DNA of 64,000 nucleotides from Lampris incognitus (lineage: Eukaryota > Chordata > Actinopteri > Lampriformes > Lampridae): positions 1,426,001 to 1,490,000 of the forward strand of contig NW_026611077.1 in NCBI RefSeq assembly GCF_029633865.1, written 5' to 3'. The notes beneath the pieces are model-generated. The model worked only from the letters and a program-made list of their open reading frames with translations, was not told where the DNA came from and did not search any database. Shown in pieces: positions 23,946-36,453 of this stretch. A program made the position numbers and the translations under genes. Position 1 is the first letter of the stretch; each line of letters begins with the position of its first letter.

Positions 23946-24178
23946 AAACTATCAACATTTGCAAATCTCTGAATCTGTTTACATAAAATATGATCTCACC
24001 TTTATTTACTTATTTTTTTCTGTTATTTATTTTTTATAATTTACTTTCTCTTTTGTGTCTTTATTGTTTTTTATCTTCAATCTATTGTTTTTGTGGTGTC
24101 TCGTGTGTCTATTTTGCTCTGTTTGAATGTATTTGAAGTATCAATAAAGTAAGAAAAAAAAAGATGTGATCCTTCACA

Positions 24179-24420
24179 CACAATATTGGCGACGAAGATG
24201 GCTGATATTTATCTTCCACCCCCTGCCCCCTTTCTGGCATTGTCTGGCCTCCAATACACTGGACTCGCTGGTTCCAGTCCTTCGAAACGTACCTCATACC
24301 CTCGGGGCTGAGTGAAGTGAGCGCGGCTCGGGAGGCGGCTCTGTTACACCACTGCTTGAGAGCTGAGGGTCAGCGAGTGCTCGGGACGCTAGGGACCATC
24401 ACTGACTATGACACAGACGT
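24179..24420 (+). pseudogene. Gypsy primer site and gag start
   Basis: After the LINE the host Gypsy resumes: TTGGCGACGAAGATGGCTG (leader), then gag reading YLPPPAPFLA, WFQSFETYL, REAALLHHCLRAEGQRVLG with one or two frameshifts. This is the N-terminus of a fish Gypsy capsid. It ends abruptly at about 24420 against a LINE fragment. Confidence 0.6.
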
Positions 24421-24424
24421 GTAG

Positions 24425-24965
24425 TATGTCTTCTACTGCAGGTTTGAGAGGGACAACTTCACAGCCCTCACCCACTCCAGCCCAACGACAACCAGTTCCC
24501 ATCACACCTCTGGCAACCCCCCCTATCCTCCCCCTGGATACTCAGACTGCACTCCAGATATGTGTAGAGGATGAGAGTCGGCTTTTCCAGTGACAGAAGA
24601 CCAGGAAAGCACCGGGTCCAGACGGTGTCTCCCTATCCTGTCTTAAAACCTGTGCTGTCCAACTGCAGCTCCAATCTTCACGCAGATATTCAACAGATCC
24701 CTTGAACTGTGCGAAGTCCCCTCCTACTTCAAATGTTCCACCATTATCCAGGTCCCCAATAAACCCTCCATCACAGGACTGAATGACTACAAGCCTGTCG
24801 CTCTGACGTCTGTGGTCATGTAGTCTTTCCAACAACTGGTGTTGGCGCACCTGAAGAACACACCTGCCGGACCCCCTGCAGTTTGCCTACCGGGCAAACG
24901 GGTCAAGATGATGCAGTCAACATAGAACTGCACAACATCCTGCAACACGTCACTCGGCTCTACTT
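24425..24965 (+). pseudogene. L2/Rex-like LINE reverse transcriptase fragment
   Basis: Frames show KTRKAPGPDGVSLSCLKTC, STIIQVPNKPSITGLNDYK and PVALTSVVM, then (shifted) LQFAYRANG and DAVNIELHNILQH. These are RT motifs 0-3 of the LINE family also seen on the minus strand at 45830-47226. No palm catalytic Asp pair remains. Several stops are present. Confidence 0.65.
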
Positions 24966-25615
24966 GCGGTCGGGTGAAGGCTGGCGAAACTAGCCGCCGC
25001 AAATTTTTTGCTCTGTCGTTGACTCTACTGTTCCTTTAGCCAAATGAACAGTGGCTCATTCTACTTACAATTTCAGAAACGTTTTCATTTTGTTTTTTTA
25101 TCGGACAATCCTGTGTGTTTTGGGCTACCAATTGTTTTATACCTGGCTACTGGTGTCCTCGCCTCCCCCAGCGACTGTCGTTCTACTTGGAAGCATGCGT
25201 TTGGTACAACACCGGCAATAATGTGGATCAGTGGGCCGTTCATATGGATTATGTGCTCCTGGATTACCCTATTTTTGATACTCCATTCAGTAACACCGCT
25301 ACTTCAATACACGGCAGCGGAGCTTTTTTGACTACGACCCCACCTCTGAGCCTCCACCAGCACTGCAGCTTCACCGGAATAGTTCGTAATTTTCGTTGGA
25401 AATACATTCACCGTGGATCCCGCCGGGGCTTCAGCTTCTATGACACGAAACCAACCCGTTCCTTCTGGTCTTCCTTTCCTCGTCCCTCAAGAAAATCCCG
25501 ACGGACAAGATGGGGGAAAAGGGACTGCTGGGGGGGGGGGGAAGAGAAAAGGAGGAAAAAGAAGGAAAAAACATACAATATATCCATTTCGTCTCTATTC
25601 ATTTATCTTTTTAAA
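24966..25615. other. Unassigned sequence left of the KDZ element
   Basis: Open frames exist (for example 25115-25813 on the plus strand) but show no recognisable domain and no coding bias I can support. A G12 run lies near 25530. Confidence 0.4.
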
Positions 25616-25697
25616 ATTGTTTTCACACACTTCCGCACTTACTGCAAGGGATATCATCGCTTTTATTTTCACATCTCTTGCGGGATTCGAACCTATT
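25616..25697. repeat. 82 bp repeat, left copy (pairs with 44876-44957)
   Basis: Same orientation as 44876-44957. The differences seen are CG here versus CA, TG or AT-type decay there. The minus strand contains GGTTCGAATCCCGC, a pol III B-box consensus, so it may be the head of a tRNA-derived SINE. It lies about 115 bp outside the KDZ left end. Confidence 0.7.
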
Positions 25698-25813
25698 CTG
25701 TGGAGAGAGCAGCCGACACGAGTTTGAAGGAAGCTGGTGTTACGACTATCTCCTTCCTGTGGAAACGTGAGCCAGGGGAGTTATTCGACAAGAGTTCCGG
25801 CCATATGCCATAA

Positions 25814-26331
25814 CAACCGAGTCTCACCAGTTTTCGTTAAATACATACGAATCTAATCAAATACATTTCGTGACTATACACGAAAAGAACGTATCAATAT
25901 AACGGGCGTCGACTTCCTGGTTCCCGGTTTACGTTGTCCGGCTATAGTTTTCCGGTGGAAACAACCACATGTTTTATTTGGAGGAAATAAAATAAAATAG
26001 AGCAAAACTTACGTTTATTTGGTCCAACCGAGTAACGTTATGGAGAAACGGTGGTTAATGGTAGCCGTCAGTACGTGAATGACGTTATTTCGCGAATAGT
26101 GGGGACGAGCGGCCGGTCTGTGTATTATTGATATAATGTGAATTCTTACTTAATGTCGTAAACTGTTTATTTATTTAATTTGCCTCGGCGAACTTAACAT
26201 AGCAGCCATGTATGTGGCAACACAGGTTGAATTGCTGGTAGCCCACATTTTACATAGTAGTTAAAAGGTACCGTATAGACTTGTGTGCGCGCATCTACTG
26301 CATTCTAGAACGGCAACACAAAACGTGCACT

Positions 26332-26362
<31 letters not shown>

Positions 26363-27205
26363 GCAGTATCTCTAGGAAGGGATCGAGCGACCAAGGGAAC
26401 AACGGAGGAAGGACACGTTGTTATTGGAACAACACCTTCGCGCGCCAACCACAATGTCCCACGCGCACAACGGCGCTAGGCTCATTGCGACGTCGACTTT
26501 TTCTCTGGTAAGTTGAAGACGTGTCCATCAGGCTTTATCTTACGCATATAGTAGCATGTGCAGTTCTGTTTGAGAGCGTTTTGGCTACAATACACACGTT
26601 TCTGCCATGTTACTCATTTGTTTGTCAAAGTATGGCCTAAACGTTTGGTCCAAATAGTTAATGAGAGTGGAATTAGATCGCTAATAATGTCAGCTAGCTA
26701 GCATGCTAGCAAGCATGTTTGCTAGCTAGCATAGTCCGCAGAGCTAATGCGTTGCAAAGTGGGGAAGGGGGTTGCTATTTTTTGGAGAATGGAGAGCCTC
26801 ACAAATGACTTTTTCTGGCTAACACAACAATTTCGTGTAACTGACTTGCTAACCTAGTTGACTAACAGTCCTTATAGCTTGTACATAGCAATAGCATGAC
26901 ATGAGCCCATGTTTCGCCACGAGTTGCTAGCTCATAGCTGCATTAGCCAACTCGGATCACCGCTATACTGTAGCTCAACCGGTCGGAGAAGATGAGGGTT
27001 TCTCTAACCTCCAAAAAAAGACAACATTGGATGAGTATTACTGTATGTGGCAATATAGTATTCAGCCCTCTTTTCCTTGTCATTGCAGCTCCAGTCATTG
27101 TTTTTGCCCACCCTTGGATCACTCAATATTATTAAACCCAAAGGCTCTTTTAAGAGCCAACCTCTGTCTGTCATTCTGTCTGTCCATCCTTCCGCCCACC
27201 CATCC
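25814..27205 (+). repeat. Left terminal inverted repeat of the KDZ element
   Basis: Matches the reverse complement of 43255-44651 over almost the whole length, including an AAT microsatellite (26333-26361), a palindrome-rich GCTAGC cluster (26693-26736) and TCTAACCTCCAAAAAAAGAC. Homology fades in a CTGTCTGTC-rich pyrimidine tract at about 27160-27330, just before the transposase ATG. The TIR therefore supplies the promoter and 5' UTR region of the gene. Confidence 0.85.
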
Positions 27206-27339
27206 ATCCTTCTCTTTCATACTCCTGCCTATTTGTCAGCCTCTCACTCTCGTTTTCTGTCAGTCTCTCACTCTCTTGTCTGTCTGTCAGTCTCTCACAC
27301 TCTTGCTATCCATCTCTCACGCTCTTGTCTATTTCATCC

Positions 27340-30300
27340 ATGGCTTCCAACATGGACCACATCCGCGACCACACTTATGGAATGCGCATTGGACATGCTT
27401 TCAACAATGAAGCTGTCTTGACTGGAGACATGTTGGACCAGGCCTATCAGGAGGGGAGGCGCATTGCACTTGCTCTGAGGCATGAAATTGATTATGCTGA
27501 AGACGTGGACGAGCACTTACTGGACGAGGCCTACCAGGAGGGGAGGGTCATAGCACTCCATGTGAAGCACGATGCTGTCCCAACTGAAGCCAGGGTTAGT
27601 GTTTTAATAGCAATTTGTGTGGATTTACATTTTCAGTTTCAAAACAGTGCCTTCATCATTATTTTTAAATGTCAGTCTTACAAGAATTGTCACACACAGA
27701 ATGCGCAAAGAAAGGTCCCTCAGCCGATAAAAAGGAACCATGCAGGACGAGGCAAGCCAAGAGGGAGATGTGGAGGACGGCGTCGAGCCTCAACTGCTGG
27801 TAACTCCTAAACAAATTTGAAATTCATTAAGTCTCATTGATTTACTATGTAACTAATCATTCATGTCACTGTTTCTCTGACTACAAAGTGATCACAGGAT
27901 CAGCGTTTCCCTCATGATTGAAATATACTTGTGGTGGTAGCAGGGGTGGGGTATGATCAGACTCTGCTATTGCTAGATTTGATACTTTTCAATACGTTGG
28001 CAGCCATGAATATACTTGGGCGGCCTGCAAAGTATTTACTATGTGTGGGAAATCCTGCGGGTTCTAATGATTAGCCAATCAACGCCAAGGATGGGACTAA
28101 CAGTGTTGTCAAGCTGTTGTTGAGCGTCGTCATTTGTAGTGTAATGAACATGTGAATAGATTGTTGCTATTTTGCCTTAACCTTCAAAACATGTTAGGGT
28201 TCTCCTAATCTCTTTCTATTCTTGCATGTCTTGTTTTACAGTCACATGCCCTGGTACGGAGGACTCCCAGGCCACGACTACTGCAGGGAATTCCCAGCCA
28301 AGAGTGTTTGCTCAAGAAGAATTTGGTAAGATTGTACACATAGATCGCATCATCCTGAAATCTTAAAGATGCCACACAGGGTATCAATTGGCCATGGTAT
28401 AGGACGCTATACTATTTGGGGTTATATCTCATTAAAGCACCCTGCCACCATTCATTCATTGCACCATAGACATGTTTCACTTGGTCTGTAATACTGCATC
28501 TACAGATAAAATTTTTGTCATTCACCCTGTTGATCCAAGTAATCCTTAGTTTAGATGTTTAGTAATTTGCAACTGATCAGACGTGATTATTCATATACAG
28601 GCATGGTACTGTTAGATTTTCAACGACCCTTTATGGCTTTTGAGCACTCAAATGGAAGTAGAGATTACAAGTTCTCTATTGCACCTTTAACATATTCAAC
28701 ATGCTTTTGCATTTCCTTCATAGACCGAAACATGGAGAGGCTGTCAATGACTTCTGGGTCATTCCATACTGATGTGCCTGCTGTGCCTCTGCAAAGCTCC
28801 TCGTCTTGGTCCTTGCGTCAGCTGACAGCCCAAGAACAGTGGAAGGAAGCTCGGCCAGACCACCTGCAATATCTACTGGCAACTGAGGCTGTTGGCCAGG
28901 AGTTGTGCTCTATCTGCCATCAGGCTGCTGTTATAAGGTTGGAGTCAGATGTCTGCAGCTCTCTTCAGTTTTTGTAAATAGTTTAGTTTACACACTGTTA
29001 TCATAGGCTGAATAAATACGGAAGGATATGTCCTAACAAAAGGACATGGCTCAATCTTACTCCAATTATTCCAACCAAATGCAAAGTTGAAAATATATGG
29101 CATGTCTTATTTGCTTATGAAATAATTATCTGTTTTTCTTTGCATAGGTGCAGAGACTGCCTTCCCGAGGAGTGGTTGTGTGAGGCCTGTGATGTGTTGC
29201 ACCATAAAAGATGGCCACTCCACAACAGAGACAGCGTGGTGGATGGCTTCCTCAAGGCCATCCCACCATCCACATGCTATACTAAAGGGGAAACTGGACA
29301 CTACATCTCACACAAGCAAGGTACATATTCTATGTGTTTTTACTCACTCACTATTAAGGCATTATTTTATGTTCTCAAATTTTTGATTGGTAGTTATTTC
29401 TGTGAGAGTGTATGACATTAAAATATACATGTTTCTATTCTGTCTGTTATGCAAATAACATGTTTCTATTTTATTTTCTGTCAGCTTCCATTTTACCCAC
29501 AGTGCGCGCACCACAGCTATGCTCATGTGAAGTTGCTGACGTCACTATGTCTCCAGGCAGAGAAGTCATCCTTATCACCATAAACGGTAAAGAGTTGTCC
29601 TTTTATACTTCATATCTGTTAGCATAATGACATGTCATTGTCTAAATTGTTTAAATATATCACCAGGACGGTTCGACTTGCACATGCCTGTTCATGTGTG
29701 CAATATCTGCCTGCAACACTGGACCCCGGATCTTAAAGATCTAATCAAGAGTGGTTACTGGCCAGCCTCTTCACATTCCCAGACCCTGTACACTATTGAC
29801 CTCTTCCACTCATTCCAAGACCTGAAGGTCATTTCACCTGGCTTTTCCAGGCAAGCTTTTGCAAAGTTGCTGGAACATCGCACTCGGCGTGCTGGAAGAG
29901 TTAAGTGTAATAGAACAAATGTCTTCATAATTATTATTATATTGTTAAATAGACAATACCCATATGTTCATAATTATGTACACTTCAGTCAGGGCAAATC
30001 AATGGGGATGCACTTCAGCGGAGCTTCCTGGAGTTCAGCTATTGCTCGTTTGAGGAGGACCAGCTCTGCTGTGCGACCCCGTTCACCTGCCCCGCCTGTA
30101 CCCCAGAAATGGTGGCTGTAGCAGCTGATGGAAACCGGAAGCTTTACCGCTTTAAACGATCCAGCGGGTGTGTCTTTTGGTTGTGGTCTTTTTGTTGAAT
30201 TTGGTCTTTAGGACAACGGGAATGGTTTACTGATGTTATGGTTGTTGTTTTTTTTTCATTAGCTTCGAAAACACTGCATTTTTTGAAGGGCTGTTTCTTG

Positions 30301-33030
30301 CCAAGGACAGTAAGGTGTCAGCTTTTGTTGACACCATTAGGACTGCAGTGAAAAGCGTAAGTCTTACACCAGCCAAGTATACATTAATCATGTTGTTACT
30401 GTATGTACTCACCACATACTAGTGGGCTATTCAGCTACTCCCGATACCAATGGGTATTAAGTGAAAGGAATGTTAATGATGCTGTAGTACCTGTGTTTCA
30501 AATGTTTCTGTTAATGCACTGTTCTCACAGACGCAAGGCAAAGCAACATGCGGTGCTTCGCAGTGGGCAGCAGCCAGGGAAACCTCACGGAGGGCCAGTA
30601 AACTCGATGAGGAGGGCGTTGAGGTAGCCGTGTGTCGCCATGGCTACCTCTTGAAAGGCCTAAATATGTACCGGGGTGAAATGTTTGCCTCCCTCTGTAT
30701 CTCCAGAGAGAAATTCAGGCCACAGCAAATGTCAAATTCTTTGCCATGGATGTCACCTGCAAGTACTGGCCATACCTCCAAAAGGTAGTGGCTGCCCTTC
30801 CACCACTCCAGGGGCTCTTGCAGATGAGGCCATTCCTCAGCATCATGCATGCCAGGGCTCATGCCACAAAGTGTGAGGTATATTTTCATTTTTTCAATTT
30901 ATTATGTATTGTTTTATAAAGAAACAATATTGAGATTCAGCTCAAGATTCCATGTCAATTTTCATGCACTGCTGCTAATATCAGTGTTCAGTCCATTGTC
31001 AGTGGCAGGGGCAGGGTTCTCCGGGTGTTTCGTGATCAAAGGCAGGGCCACTGGTACTTTTGATCAATCCAGCTTCCTGACTACATTCATTGTCTCCTTT
31101 AACAGCTTAAATGGAGTGGCAGGAATCAGGAGGGAGCGGGCACAACGGCTGGTGAAGAGGTTGAGCAGGTGAACAGCTACCTCTCCCGTTGTGCTCTGAC
31201 AACAAAATATATGTCTAAAGCAGGTTGGTCACTTTCAGCACTTTTCCAGCACCCAATCCCTACTCATCTCAACTCTACTCTCTTCAACTGTACCTTACTG
31301 TACTCACTCTCACTTCGTTTTCTAATTTTCTTTTTAAAAAGTGGCATTGTATCTATCCTGAAGTGTGTCATCTTCTCACATTGTTCTATAATTTGCGGTC
31401 CATAATGACATCCTCTACTTCCAACAGCCCGTGTGGACATGCTGACTGTCCATGCAATGGAATGGAACAGGCACAAGGGAGACAATCTCCACAAGGCCCT
31501 CTCCACAAGATATGTGAAGGTATGTCCTGTATTCATGTTTGTTGTATCATTATGTGTTTGTGTATCTGGTTAAACCCACATGCGTGAAGCAGATTTGGGT
31601 GACTGTACCTGACTTGAAATTGATGCTGAAAATATTTCTGTCTTTCAGACTTGTCAAAGAGCTGTGGAGGAGACAGCAAGACTTCTAGAGCTCAGAGAAG
31701 AGGTCCATTGCTCAGAGGAGATGGCACTGCAGTGGGTTATGGATGTTCAGGAATGGGCTGGGGGTAAGGATGACAGGAAATCATATCTCTCCCATCTCTT
31801 TTTGTCCTTTTTTTGCATTTATATCTGTACTTTCAGAAGTAGCTGTTATTGAATGCTGAAAAAGTAGTGCAACACATATACAAACTGTGAAGTAGGTGTG
31901 CGATTAAATGATTTTGTTAGATTAAATATCTATATCTGGTATTCCTTTACTATTTCCCAATTCTGTAGAGACAACAGATGCCGCCAGTGATCAACGATCC
32001 CTGCAACAACAGTCCATTGAGGGGCTTCATCTGAGCCTTCACCACAGAAAACAGAGCCTCTACCGTCAAAATGGTATGGTAAAATTTTAAGTATTTATTT
32101 GTATCATATGTAAACATGTACATGATCACTTACCCATTCACTACATTGTCAGTTGTTTTTGTGCTACTTTTGTCTTGTTAGACAGCAACAAGCTTCGTCA
32201 CCGCCTGCGCAAAAATTTGGCGAAAGACAAGCGGCGTCTCTTCGAACAGATTGCCGAATACAACAGGCTGGTGTCAGAGATGCAGATCAATGTGGCAGTG
32301 GTCGAGAGGTTGCTGGCTGGACACACTGTGTCACACATATGGCCATGGGAGGTGTACAGCAGTGGTACGTGCCTTTTGAGATGCTCAAATGTGTGTGTTT
32401 TGAGACCCAGGGTATAATTATATAGAATATAAGTTACGGAACTATGCCCTGATCATGCATCATAAAGTGACATTTAGCAAGTCAATAGGGGATCTTTTGT
32501 ATAACTTACAGGATCATCAGTGAACATCAGCACCAAGAGACGAGTGCATGACCAGCAGATGCTGACCACACGCCTGCAAGAGGAGAGGAGCATCCTGGTT
32601 TTGGAGATGGCCCAACACTGCACTTCGTTGCGAAACCTGGCCTCGGCTCTCAGGACCAAAATTATAAGTGAGGGTATGTTAAAAAAAACAACAACTTTGT
32701 TTTCCATTCATGTTACTGCCATCCCACCAAAAAAATTTTGCAACACAAAATCAGCAGGCATTTGATTAGATGTTACATACTATCAGAATCCTTACTATTG
32801 GTTTGTGTATTGTCTTGTTTTGAATGTCAGCAGAGGGAAGTGAAGGACTACGATGTCTTCTTATTCGAAGACTTTCGGAAGTGGAAGGTAGTTTGCGGTT
32901 GGTCCTACACCACTACCAGGCTGCTTTGGGGCCACATGCATCTCTCCTTGGAGGCTTGGATGATGAAGAGGAAAGTGAACCTAGCAGTTCGGAAGAGAGT
33001 GAGGAGGAGGCTGAAGAGGAGGCAACCTAG
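27340..33030 (+). CDS. KDZ-family transposase, 17 exons, one frameshift
   Basis: Exons with GT/AG borders and consistent phases: 27340-27594, 27700-27799, 28242-28325, 28724-28937, 29148-29320, 29485-29586, 29667-29899, 29989-30167, 30263-30356, 30531-30877, 31106-31223, 31428-31519, 31649-31763, 31969-32073, 32182-32364, 32512-32673, 32831-33030; about 918 codons. Exon 2 has a basic, AT-hook-like stretch (RGKPRGRCGGRRR). Exons 4-5 hold a Cys/His cluster (CSICHQ, CRDCLPEEWLCEAC) like the CxC domains of KDZ proteins. Exon 7 has VCNICLQHW. Exons 8-12 carry the RNase-H-like core: AADGNRK, FFAMDVTCKYW, IMHARAHATKCE, GEEVEQVNSYLSR, HAMEWNRHK. The C-terminus is coiled coil and ends in an acidic SSSEESEEEAEEEAT. 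A single missing base near 30693 in exon 10 (GEMFA then a shift) breaks the frame. KDZ proteins are transposases; catalysis here is inferred. Confidence 0.85.
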
Positions 33031-33042
33031 GTAGCCCTGGCA

Positions 33043-33514
33043 GCACATCATCCCCCACCCTCATCCATCTCCACTGGCTCCCAGTCAAGAGCCGTATCTC
33101 CTACAAACTCCTCCTCCTCACCTACAAATCCCTCCATGCCCTCGCCCCCCAATACTTGTCTGAGCTCCTCCACCAGTACACTCCATCCCAGAACCTACGG
33201 TCCTCTGACCTGGGTCTGTTCTCCACACCCATACTAAGCTGCAGACTTTTGGTGACAGAGCCTTCAGTGTGGCGGCCCCTACCCTCTGGAACTCTCTCCC
33301 TCCTTACATCCATGGCGCCCCAACCCTGGACACTTTTAAAACAGCCCTCAAAACACACCTTTTTACCAAGGCTTTTCCCCATTAGTTAGTTTAGTTTAGT
33401 TAGGTTAATTTTCCCCTTTTTTGCTGCTGCCCCCCACTGCCCTTCCCGACCCCTTACCTGACCTTCGGTTTTTTGAAAGGCGCTATAGAAATCTTGAGTT
33501 ATTAATATTATTAT
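33043..33514 (+). mobile_element. 5'-truncated LINE 3' end
   Basis: Reads LHWLPVKSRISYKLLLLTYK, then SLHALAPQYLSELL, SLPPYIHGAPTLD and HLFTKAF, the usual C-terminal tail of fish I/Nimb-type LINEs. It closes with GAAAGGCGCTATAGAAAT and an ATT-rich tail. TAGGTAGCC before (33028) and TAGGTATCC after (33515) may be an imperfect target duplication that includes the transposase stop codon. Confidence 0.6.
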
Positions 33515-34191
33515 TAGGTATCCTCCTGGGGTATGCATGGTTGTTTGCCTGTGTAACAGGATTCATTTTGTTTGTATGTTTCACTAGATTTTTATGTCTA
33601 ATTTGCTATTGTTTATTTGTTTTTCTGTTTCTGTGATCGCCTGTCTTGTTTAATTTTTCATTTTATTGATTTATTTACTTTATTTTAATATCCTGATTAT
33701 TGATTGGCCACATTTAATATCCTGATTACTGATGGGCTATGAGCTGGGACATTGGCGGGGTCGTGAACTCTTAGGTCTCTGTCTCTTTCCCAGGTCTAGC
33801 TGTTGTGGGCAGAGGTTAGTAATCCCAGGAGCTCTATGTACATCCTTTTTATGAGAAGCTAGAATGTTTGAATGTCCATAATGTTTGATTTAAATATCTC
33901 TAAATTGTCATGTGTATTATAGGTATGATTGTGTAGTGAAAATGTCATTTTTTTACGAATAGTTTAAGCAATGAGAGTGACGACGATGATTTATGTTGTT
34001 GAAGCTGAAGCTAGCTGGCCAATAATGCTAAGCTGGGAAAGAGCCCTGCGATCAAATCTTTTTGCTCTGTGATTACTCTACGCAGATGGGCTCAATAAAT
34101 GTTGGACGCAGTACATCGGTCTCCAGACTGCTCAATGACCATAACACCACGCAGAGTGAGCTGGTAACACCTGTATGTGCCTGTTAATTGT

Positions 34192-34197
34192 GAAATA
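34192..34197 (+). terminator. Possible poly-A signal of the KDZ transposase gene
   Basis: AATAAAG in TGAAATAAAGATATTG, about 1.16 kb after the stop codon (0.7 kb without the LINE). An earlier AATAAATG lies near 34094. The stretch 33515-34190 is otherwise non-coding. Confidence 0.35.
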
Positions 34198-34429
34198 AAG
34201 ATATTGAAAATACTGTGATCACTTTTTTATTTGATTTTTTTCCTACAATATTGTGCCCTGTCGTTATAAACAGAGAAAATCAATTTAAAGGGTGTAGAGC
34301 TTACCATGCTTACCTTACTTGTTTCTTACTCAGGTCCTACCAATTGTTATCATTTCCTTGTTTGATTGTCACTGATATATGTGATATATGTAATTGGCAA
34401 CATTAAGTTTGAAAATAGAAGAAGAACCC

Positions 34430-34600
34430 TTTATTAATCCTCTTGGAGAAATTCTGTGATGTGTTGCATGCTGAATTGCACCCTAGCATGCATGTCTTTA
34501 ATGGCAGGAGAAAACCGGAGAACCCGGCGGAAACCCACACAAGCACGGGGAAAACCTGCAAACTCCACACAGAAAGGACCAAGGGATGGGATATAGGCTA
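34430..34600. repeat. Dispersed teleost repeat (AAACCGGAG...AACTCCACACAGAAAG type)
   Basis: Contains GAAAACCGGAGAACCCGG, GGAAACCCACACAAGC and ACCTGCAAACTCCACACAG, a consensus I recognise from many fish genomes as a highly repeated non-coding unit. Its class is not known to me. Confidence 0.5.
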
Positions 34601-36360
34601 TATATCCCATATACATATAAATATGATTTTAGCAGTGGAACAGTTTTTACGATTTATTAGGGGATAACATTGATTAAAGTTAAGGCTGTGATATAAGCTA
34701 GCTGGAGGATGCATAAGTTACACCTCCCAGTCATTTGGAAATGTAGTTAACGAAATGAAGATATTATAATTATAATACGCTGTTCAGTGCATAATGTGTA
34801 CTTAGATATTATTATGAAGACCTTGCCTTTGACAGCGTGAATGAGCGTTTCCATTCCTGTGTAGGCTACTTAAAAACATGAAATGACGTAGGTGACAAAG
34901 AATGTTGAGTGGGCCTACGGAGAAGATATGAATCAATAGACAATCCCGCATTACGCAGAACGATGTTGCTTAGCAACACGCACGAGGCTTGGAAGGTCAA
35001 CACTACTGATTGGCTGAGATTGTTCGCGGCGTTCTGGCACCCCACGTGGAGGAAAGCCAATTGGCCAGAATTGTTCACATAGTTCTGCATGTTTTATGCT
35101 TTTAACGTCACTCAGAGGGCTTCTAATGTTGAAACAGCGCCTGTCCCACATTCTGTGGACAGTAATGCACCTTCTGATCTTAGAAACGTATAGAGTGAAA
35201 TGATAATTCATTCAGATTGTAACCCTAATATACCATAACCCTGCTCAGCATCTCACTGAACTACAAATATGGGCGCCATGTTGCATGTTTGTATTGAAAT
35301 TCTTATGGGTGATGTAGTTTATTAATCAAACATAGCATTATCTTCTAAGTTATAAATCTATTTTAGGTGGGAATCTCAAGATATGTTCTTTCTACCAATA
35401 TATACAACATAATTGCGCTGTGTGAGTTTACATCACTTGCAAAGCCCAGAATTTGATTTTAGGCCATTTTAAGTAGCTAAAATTATTTTTGCAGTTCCCC
35501 ACTTCCACCCCTCTGAAAGTACATGTCCGGAGCTGTCCAAAAGAGTTTACTTTATTTTGATGGCTATTTTAATTACAGAGCTATGCGTTTTCAAATGTGA
35601 CCTCTGGTCAGTGTTCAAAGGTCAATATCTGAGCCTAGGGTCAACTCCAATCTTTCATATTTGCAAGCTTTCTTCTGGAAGCAAAGGCCTTTCTGAAAAT
35701 ATCTTTGGTTTGGCTCTAGCATAAAGGAAGCTCAATTTCCCAACCCTAGCCAAAAACCATGCATGGTCTATAAGACCACAAGTTCCATGGCAAGTTGAAC
35801 TGTCAAGTCACAGGGTTGGAATGTTTTGTTGTAGAACACAACCAAACACATTTTTGGAAAGATCTAACATATATCTAAACATATATGTTAGACTTAGTTC
35901 TGGAGTGTGCTGTATTTCAGAGAAATAGTGTTTTGACGTTATACCCCCCCCCCCCATAGACTTCAATGTTAATTTGCCTCTCACATGGTGTTATTGGAGT
36001 ACAGTGTATGTAATCTTGCATGAAATACTACAAATAACATATTCAATGGAGCCAGCGATTCTGCTTATCTTGAGTCTGGGCTTATGTGTCTAACAGGCTG
36101 CCTTCCAGAGATATGGCCTCAGAGTCTCCTTCCCTGGAAACACATTGTCACTAATCTATCGATAATAACCATTTGCTGCATTACAACTCAGTGGTGTTCT
36201 CAGTGGAAGTCTCGTCAGTTCTTGCCTATTGATTGATAGCAAAACTTCCACCCAGACCCTCCACTGTCCTGTCACCCACACAGACACAACTAAGCCATAG
36301 CCACAACCCTTATCTTGCTGGGGTCAAAAGGTGAAGTAAACAATGAAAACCCCATAGAGG
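34601..36360. other. KDZ inner spacer without recognisable genes
   Basis: AT-rich, with short random frames only. Contains a C10 run at about 35945. I see no domain, TIR or tRNA signal. Confidence 0.5.
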
Positions 36361-36453
36361 ATGGATGGATGGATGGATGGATGAGTGGATGGATGGATGA
36401 GTGGATGGATGGTTGGATGAGTGGAAGGATGGATGGATGGACGGATGGATGGA
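36359..36453. repeat. GGAT tetranucleotide microsatellite
   Basis: GGAT units with GAGT and GGTT interruptions. Confidence 0.9.

Larger units (their letters stand above)
18587..24162 (+). mobile_element. Full-length Tx1/L1-like LINE with 16 bp target duplication
   Basis: A 5.6 kb insertion flanked by GATGTGATCCTTCACA (18571-18586 and 24163-24178). It starts AACGGGGATGGCCAAGATGGCG, an L1-type 5' end. ORF1 and ORF2 follow, and it ends AATAAAGTAAGAAAAAAAAA just before the second copy of the duplication. Three frameshifts and a stop make it inactive, but the intact ends and duplication suggest a fairly recent insertion. The 5' UTR is short (about 160 bp). Between ORF1 and ORF2 about 480 bp carry no feature. 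Confidence 0.85.

Noticed and set aside
25115-25813. A 232-codon open frame left of the KDZ element
   Set aside because: No domain or family resemblance, a low-complexity Lys/Arg stretch from a G/A-rich run, and it runs through the 82 bp repeat; likely chance.
27160-27340. Signal or coding peptide in the CTGTCTGTC tract
   Set aside because: Ser/Leu/Cys-rich translation comes from a pyrimidine-rich simple repeat in the TIR-proximal leader.
27325-33030. KDZ gene as a domesticated host gene
   Set aside because: It sits inside TIRs with a target duplication and has a fresh frameshift, which fits a mobile copy better. Domestication of relatives is not excluded.
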